Assembly (NCBI GenBank): GCA_030041135.1
Contig: JASHOL010000302.1
Coordinates: 1 to 47,881, forward strand
Direction of reading: 5' to 3'
Source of the DNA: Streptosporangiaceae bacterium
GTDB lineage: Bacteria > Actinomycetota > Actinomycetes > Streptosporangiales > Streptosporangiaceae
Length of the DNA stretch: 47,881 nt
This document shows positions 43,380-47,881 of this stretch, piece by piece. How positions within the stretch are numbered: position 1 is the first letter of the stretch; each line of letters opens with the position of its first letter. A model generated the notes under the pieces. The model was not told the origin of the DNA and made no database searches. It saw nothing but the letters and a program-made list of their open reading frames with translations. The position numbers were made by a program, and so were the translations under genes.

Positions 43380-43569
43380 AGCGGCTCCCGGCGAGCATAG
43401 AGGTCGCGGGCCGGGAGAACGGGGTCTGGCTGCGACAGCGGCAGAAGGTGGTGCTCGCGGCGGTCCGGCAACACCCGGACGTGATGTGAACCTCTGCCGG
43501 CTCCGTCCTGGACGTCAGGTACGGCCCAGCCGCCGGGGAGGACGCAGGGCTCCGCAAGACCGTAGATCC

Positions 43570-43982
43570 GGGCATCGCGCACCCCCGTGTTCCGGCGCGC
43601 CTTGCCCCAGACCTCGTTGTAGCCGGAGTCCTGCAGGATGGCGCCCCGTGCAGTCTGGAAGATCCGGCCGTCCGGGGTTGTGCCGTACCGCTCGATGTGC
43701 GCGCGGCGCCGCCGGACCAGCACCGGGGGGATGGGGATGGTGCTCGTTACTGGCGCGGTGCGTCAGGCCGCGTTCCTGGCGTACGATGCCCTCATCCGTC
43801 CAGGCCCGCCCGGCCAGCGATGCCGAGGCCGACAAGACGATCTGACTCCACCCAGACCCCGGCAGATGCAGGTCGGCTTCCCGCAGCATGACCGCCTCCG
43901 ACAGGCGCAGCGCCGGGTAATACAGGCAGGCGAAGAACGTCTTCAAGACATGCCCGGACACAACTTCTCCCCGCAAATGCAC
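43570..43982 (-). pseudogene. tyrosine recombinase (phage integrase) fragment
   Basis: The first frame reads LKTFFACLYYPALRLSEAVM followed by LREADLHLPGSGWSQIVLSA and WTDEGIVRQERGLTHRA, the middle of an actinobacterial integrase (first catalytic region LRLSEAVML). After a shift near 43735 the family goes on in a second frame: RRAHIERYGTTPDGRIFQTA then RGAILQDSGYNEVWGKAR. The C-terminal part with the H-x-x-R and catalytic Tyr is gone. It is thus a dead fragment of an integrated element. Confidence 0.7.
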
Positions 43983-44163
43983 AGGATGCCTGCGCCGCCT
44001 CCGCCGACGAACCGGGCCACGGCGCGTGACGGTTCCGCATGTAGCGGTGCTGCCGGTCAGTTGACCGCGGCGGGCCCGGATTCCAGGCGGGCAAGGGCCG
44101 CATCAGACCAGGCCGGCAGGCCTGTGGCCGGCTTTCCGGGCCCTGGCAGCGCGGAGCCCGCCC

Positions 44164-44775
44164 GTGGACCCAGAGCAGGTCATCCCGCGCCCGGCCCCCA
44201 GCGGCGGCCGACTGGCACGCGACCCGCGGCTGACCGCCGCGCTCGTCGCCCGGCTCACCGCACGCGACCGGTGGCTGCTGCGGATGCTCCTGGAATACCG
44301 CGTCCTGACCACCACCCAGATCACCGACCTGGCATTCGGCACCACCCGCGCCGCCACCGCCCGGCTGCTCACCCTCTACCAGCACCGCGCCGTCGACCGG
44401 TTCCGGCCTCTCGCCCCGCCCGGCACCGGCTCCATGCCGCTGCACTTCGTCCTCGACGACGCCGGCGCCGCAGTCCTCGCCGCCGAGGACGCCACCACCC
44501 CCGCCGCCCTCGGCTACCGCCGCGACCGCGCCCTGGCCATCGCCCTGTCACCCACGCTCGCCCACGCCACCGGAGCGAACGGCATCTTCACCAGCCTCGC
44601 CGCCGCCGCCCGCGCCAGCAACGGCACACAAGTGCTGCAGCGCTGGTGGTCCGAGCGGCGCTGCACCGCCACCTGGGGCGAGCACACCCGTCCCGACGGC
44701 TACGGCCGCTGGCTCACCCGCCCGCCCGGCACAACCAGCCAGGCCGCCATGGCCGCCACCGACTTCTTCCTCGAG
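44164..44775 (+). pseudogene. replication-relaxation family protein, truncated and joined to istB
   Basis: GTG start at 44164. Residues 30-200 are typical for this family: LTARDRWLLRMLLEYRVLTT, TQITDLAFGTTRAATARLL, HFVLDDAGAAVLAAED, YRRDRALAIALSPTLAHATG, WWSERRCTATWG and RPDGYGRWLTRPPG, then TDFFLE. Here the family usually continues YDTGTE; instead an IstB helicase-loader sequence begins in the same frame (next entry). These proteins are usually encoded on conjugative elements near their integrases and help mobilisation or replication. The gene is truncated by the IstB join. Confidence 0.75.
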
Positions 44776-45168
44776 GGCTTCGACTTCGCCGCGTCCCCGA
44801 AACTGCCCGCCGCGCAGATCCGTGACCTGGCTGCCCTGCGCTGGCTGCAGGCCGACGAGTCCGTAATCCTGTATGGTCCGGTCGGCGTGGGCAAGAGCCA
44901 CGTCGCCCAGGCCCTGGGCCATCTCGCCGTCCGGCACGGCGCCGCCGTCCGGTTCCTCAAGACCAGCCGGGCGCTGGCGCATCTGGCCGGCGGCCGCGCC
45001 GACAGCACTGGCACAAACGGCTCGGCGAGCTCGCCCGCCCCGCCGTCCTCATCCTGGACCTATCCGGCGTCCCTCAGCACCCGTCGGCAATGTCGGCCAG
45101 CGTGGCCTGGGCTGCTGTTTCCGCACGTCGGCGTGTCGTTATCCAAGGTCCCACACCAACGTCGGTGA
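44776..45168 (+). pseudogene. IS21-type IstB ATPase fragment, in frame with the upstream gene, then frameshifted
   Basis: Starts abruptly as FDFAASPKLPAAQIRDLAAL then RWLQADESVILYGPVGVGKS (Walker A) and HVAQALGHLAVRHGAAVRFL, KTSRALAHLAGGRA. After about 45000 the family sequence continues in another frame (HKRLGELARPAVLILDLSG). The start of IstB and its downstream motifs are missing, and no istA is visible. It records an IS21-family insertion that was later cut down. Confidence 0.7.
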
Positions 45169-45188
45169 CGTCGGCATGATCGGCGGGC

Positions 45189-46383
45189 ATGGGGGTGCAG
45201 CGCGTCATGCTCGACGGTCATCGGACCTGGACGGTGGTGGGCGGGGACCATCTTCCGGTCGGCCCGGTCGAGGAGTACCTGGAGTTCTTGCGGGTGGCTC
45301 AGCAGTCCTCGCCGAACACTGTCCGGTCCTGTGCGACGTCGCTGGCACGCTGGTGGGAATACCTGACCACGGCCGTGATCGGCTGGGACGCGGTGACCCT
45401 GCCCGCGTTCGTCGCGTTCGTGGCGTCGTTACGGTCAGGCGAGCCGGCCGGAGTCACCCGGCTTCCCGTCGGCGGTCAGCCCGAGACGCTGGCGGAGTCC
45501 ACGGTCGCGGCCAGGATCACGGCGGTGTTGTCGTTCTACCGCTACCACACCGACGTGCACCAGGTGCCGGTGGCCGGCCGGCTCTACCGGATGAGCAGTC
45601 ACGGCGGGCGTTACGTTCCCGGGCTGGTGCACCTGCAGCGGAGCCCGGGCCGGCCCGGCCCGGCGGTGCGGGTGCGCCGCACGGCGGCCAGGCCGGTGCC
45701 GTTACTCACTCCCGGGCAGGTGGAAGCCATCCTGGACGCCTGCGCGCGGTGGGATCCGGCGTCCGGCCAGTGGTCAGGTTCGGTCCGTGACCGGCTGCTG
45801 TTCGCGACCCTCGCCGAGACCGGCATGCGGCTTGGTGAGGTTCTGTCGACCCGGCACTGCGACTGGCATGCCGGGCGGGGCGGCACCCCGTTCATTGAGG
45901 TTGTCCCGCGCCAGGATCATCCGGCCGGGGTGCGCAGCAAGAGCGGCCGGTACCGGCGGATCTATGTCAGCGACGAGCTGGAACGCCTGCACGGTGAGTA
46001 CTTGTGGCAGTTGTGTGACGCCGATGCGCACCGGCTGGTGGATCTGCCGGGCCACTTCGTGTTCGTCAACCTGCACCGTGGGCCGCTGGCTGGCGCCGCT
46101 GCGTCCCGAGACCGTCTACGACCAGGTCGCCGCTTTGAAGCGCAAGCTTGGCGCGGCTGTTCCGGCCGGCTGGACACCGCACTGGTTCCGGCACACGCAC
46201 GCCTCGGCCCTGCTGCTGTCGGGTGCCCGCGAACACGTGGTCATGCGCCGGCTCGGGCACGCCGACATCCAGACGACCTTGAATCTGTATGGCTGGGTGA
46301 CCGAGGACGCCGAGCTGCGGGCGCTGGCCGGCTGGCGCAGCTTCTGCGCCGGCTGGCGGGGCTGGGAGAACGCCGGTGAGTGA
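45189..46383 (+). pseudogene. tyrosine-type site-specific recombinase with single-base frameshift
   Basis: ATG 45189. The core-binding domain reads VEEYLEFLRVAQQSSPNTVR then SCATSLARWWEYLT, and the first catalytic Arg is in LAETGMRLGEVLSTRHC. Near 46090-46105 the sequence leaves this frame after HFVFVNLHRGPL and continues one frame over as LAPLRPETVYDQVAALKRKL, then HWFRHTHASALL (H-x-x-R) and RRLGHADIQTTLNLYGW (His and catalytic Tyr), ending at 46383. One extra G in GCTGGCGCC (GCTGCGCC restores the frame) explains it. All catalytic residues exist, but not in one frame. Confidence 0.8.
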
Positions 46384-46920
46384 GCCGCCCCGTCGCCTGC
46401 ATGCCATTACCGCTGCTGCGGGCCGGCTGGACCGCAGCGCAGCGTTAGCCAAGGGGCTTGCGGCCGCGTTCGCCGGGACTGCCTTCGACCCGGCCGATCC
46501 CGTCCTGGCCGGGGTCTGCACGACCGGGCGCACCCTGGTGCTGCGCACCGGCGCCCTCCCCGTCCCGATGCAGCGGGAGATCTCCTGGTGGGTGGCCACC
46601 TGCCACGCCGACGGGGAACGGGTGATCAACACCTGCGACTGGAACCGGTGGGTGGCCACCGCCCTGGAGGTGATCGGCGAACGGCCTAAGGTGTGCTCGT
46701 TCGCAGACCTGTCCCTGGCAGAGTGGACAGCCGCGTGGGCCCGCAAGTTCCACGCCGACATTGGCCGGCTCGCCTCGGCCAGCACCCGCTACCGGGCCGA
46801 GTGCGCGATCAGGGGCCTGCTGCGCCGGCTGGCCATCCAGTACAGCGACGCGCCATGGTGGACACACGACGTGTGGTGCCTGCGGGCGGCACGGCGTGCG
46901 CGGTCGCCGCGGTCAGAGCG
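46376..46920 (+). pseudogene. truncated recombinase-partner gene
   Basis: GTG start at 46376 overlaps the recombinase end by eight bases, as in multi-recombinase transposons. Residues about 1-175 have WWVATCHADGERVINTCDWN and FADLSLAEWTAAWARKFHAD, then RYRAECAIRGLLRRLAI and PWWTHDVWCLR, the pattern of a recombinase partner. After SPRSER the family match ends and the sequence enters the toxin promoter at 46939. The open frame happens to stay open into the toxin gene, but the join is not a natural fusion. Confidence 0.6.
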
Positions 46921-46938
46921 CACTTGCCTTAGCGCCTG

Positions 46939-46960
46939 GAGTTTACAATCTGATAAACTC
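46939..46960 (+). promoter_or_regulatory. toxin-antitoxin promoter with perfect inverted repeat
   Basis: GAGTTTA (46939-46945) and TAAACTC (46954-46960) form a perfect dyad around an 8-base centre. A strong -10 TACAAT (46944-46949) lies inside it, so antitoxin binding there would block transcription. The block is AT-rich compared with its surroundings. Confidence 0.6.
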
Positions 46961-46984
46961 AAAGGTGTCCGGGACGGAGGGCTG

Positions 46985-47356
46985 TTGGACGACTGGGAGA
47001 TCTATCTGACGGACGAGGTCCGCGACTGGATCTCGGGCTTAGATGCTCGTTCGCATCAGCTGGTCGTGCAGGCGGTTGACATCCTCGCCGAGCGCGGCCC
47101 GGCGCTCGGGAGGCCTCTGGTCGACCATGTGGAGCACTCTTCGGTCCAGAACCTCAAGGAGCTGCGGCCTGGGTCTTCGGGGCGCAGCGAGCTGCGCGTC
47201 TTGTTTGTGTTCGATCCGTGGCGGTCCGCGATCTTGCTGGTGGCCGGCGACAAGTCCGGCAACTGGCGGCAGTGGTACCGGGAAGCGATCCCGCGGGCCG
47301 AGCATCTGCTGGAGGTCTACCTGAAGGAACGGGCCGAGGAGGAGGGACGGAATTAG
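46985..47356 (+). CDS. RelE/HigB-family toxin
   Basis: 123 residues from TTG 46985 (GGAGGG a few bases upstream). Reads LDDWEIYLTDEVRDWISGLD then QAVDILAERGPALGRPLVDH, NLKELRPGSSGRSELRVLFV then FDPWRSAILLVAGDKSG, and YREAIPRAEHLLEVYLKERA. This is the phage-derived Gp49/HigB group of the RelE superfamily, ribosome-dependent mRNA endonucleases. The LKELRP and basic residues are the expected catalytic patch. Its stop overlaps the antitoxin start by one base (TAGTG). Toxin-first order is typical for HigBA. Confidence 0.88.
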   Translation: MDDWEIYLTDEVRDWISGLDARSHQLVVQAVDILAERGPALGRPLVDHVEHSSVQNLKELRPGSSGRSELRVLFVFDPWRSAILLVAGDKSGNWRQWYREAIPRAEHLLEVYLKERAEEEGRN

Positions 47357-47664
47357 TGGCGCACACCAAGTGGTCAGACATCCGCGACGAGCACATCGAG
47401 CGGATCGGACGGGACGAGTTCGAGGCTGGCAAGGAGCAAATGCTCGCCGAGGCTCGCGGCTGGCGGCTAGCTGAGATCCGCCGCCGCCGGGGCATGACCC
47501 AGGCGCAGGTCGCTGACAGGATGGGCGTCGGGAAGAGCCGGGTAAGCCAGATCGAAAAGGGCCGCGTCGCCACCCGGGATGTGCTCGATCGCTACGTCGA
47601 GGCGCTCGGCGGGCGGCTGAGCCTGATGGCCGACTTCGGAGACGAACTGCTGAGAGTCGGCTGA
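47356..47664 (+). CDS. XRE-type antitoxin of the RelE/HigB pair
   Basis: 102 residues from GTG 47356, with GGAGGG nine bases before. N-terminal WSDIRDEHIERIGRDEFEAG then LAEARGWRLAEIRRRRGMTQ and AQVADRMGVGKSRVSQIEKG show a helix-turn-helix of the XRE type. C-terminal VATRDVLDRYVEALGGRLSL. It should bind the inverted repeat at 46939-46960 and neutralise the toxin made from the gene just upstream. Confidence 0.9.
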   Translation: MAHTKWSDIRDEHIERIGRDEFEAGKEQMLAEARGWRLAEIRRRRGMTQAQVADRMGVGKSRVSQIEKGRVATRDVLDRYVEALGGRLSLMADFGDELLRVG

Positions 47665-47777
47665 GGCCAGATTCGCTGTGGGCCAGGTATGGCACTGGTC
47701 GCCCAGCTCGCCTCGGTGAGCACCGCCGGGCGGAACGGATCGAGAACAGCCGGGCTGAGCGCGCGGGCTGTGGCCTG

Positions 47778-47881
47778 TTAGCCGTTCGGCGTGACGAGGC
47801 CGGATTCGTATGCGGTGACGACGGCCTGGGCCCGGTCGCGGAGGCCGAGCTTGGCCAGGATGCGCTTGACGTGGGTCTTGG
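47778..47881 (-). CDS. LuxR-family response regulator, C-terminal end (partial)
   Basis: Only the last 34 residues are inside the window: KTHVKRILAKLGLRDRAQAV followed by VTAYESGLVTPNG, the recognition helix and tail of a NarL/LuxR regulator, ending at TAA 47778-47780. The 113 bases between it and the antitoxin hold nothing recognisable. Confidence 0.85.
   Translation of the reverse strand, partial: KTHVKRILAKLGLRDRAQAVVTAYESGLVTPNG

Noticed and set aside
46376-47356. A 326-residue natural fusion of recombinase partner and toxin
   Set aside because: The toxin has its own promoter, operator, ribosome site and antitoxin overlap, and the family match of the first part ends before it; the shared frame is accidental.
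1-47881. CRISPR array, rRNA genes, riboswitch
   Set aside because: No regularly spaced repeats, rRNA segments or known riboswitch cores were seen on reading both strands; only the tRNA-like fragment at 35173 hints at RNA genes.

Overview
The window is about 48 kb of high-GC DNA from an actinomycete. The clade marker is a complete Pup ligase gene (pafA, 35361-36719). It is supported by GC-rich third codon positions, many GTG starts, DUF5753, DUF397-type and DUF1707 style regulators, BTAD/SARP and large LuxR regulators, and CGNR, DUF6510 and DUF4331 families. Genus cannot be fixed from the sequence alone. Almost every neighbourhood also holds gene remnants, so this looks like a flexible, eroding part of a large soil-type genome.

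Layout. 1-1.7 kb: an ECF sigma factor joined to a bifunctional-nuclease-like (BFN) domain, preceded by a second BFN-domain gene. 1.9-6.7 kb: a methyltransferase broken by one in-frame amber codon, a stand-alone Clp N-domain protein, a thioredoxin-like/MerB fusion, an XRE-DUF5753 regulator and a SAM methyltransferase. 6.7-12.7 kb: a MacAB-like export operon (lipoprotein, adaptor, ATPase, permease) facing a divergent sensor kinase/response regulator pair. The pair looks intact, but the adaptor and ATPase genes carry deletions and frameshifts. 13-19.2 kb: a minus-strand redox and beta-propeller block: SUOX-like molybdoenzyme, FAD reductase, DUF6510, a Met-rich short-chain dehydrogenase (SDR), a secreted propeller, DUF4331 and a second propeller. 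19.5-33 kb: three giant ATPase-type regulators, a peroxiredoxin-like gene with a divergent TetR gene, an SDR operon and DUF1707. 33.3-38.1 kb: a DrrAB-type ABC exporter, pafA and a HAD phosphatase. 38-43.4 kb: PhzF-like, P1 peptidase, VOC fusion and CGNR regulator genes between remnants. 43.5-47.7 kb: a recombination graveyard with two damaged tyrosine recombinases, a replication-relaxation/IstB chimera, a truncated recombinase partner and a RelE/HigB-XRE toxin-antitoxin pair. The right edge holds the end of a LuxR response regulator.

The most interesting possible system is a shared dyad element (core ACATCGYCAAGA). It lies 79-88 bp upstream of three separate minus-strand redox transcription units (starts at 17481, 19217 and 28265) and suggests one regulon. 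It joins the SUOX-like/FAD reductase/DUF6510 operon, the Met-rich SDR/propeller/DUF4331 operon and a small-protein/SDR operon. A second strong signal is a perfect palindrome (42756-42770) that contains both -10 boxes of two divergent, apparently leaderless genes, one of which encodes a CGNR-type regulator.
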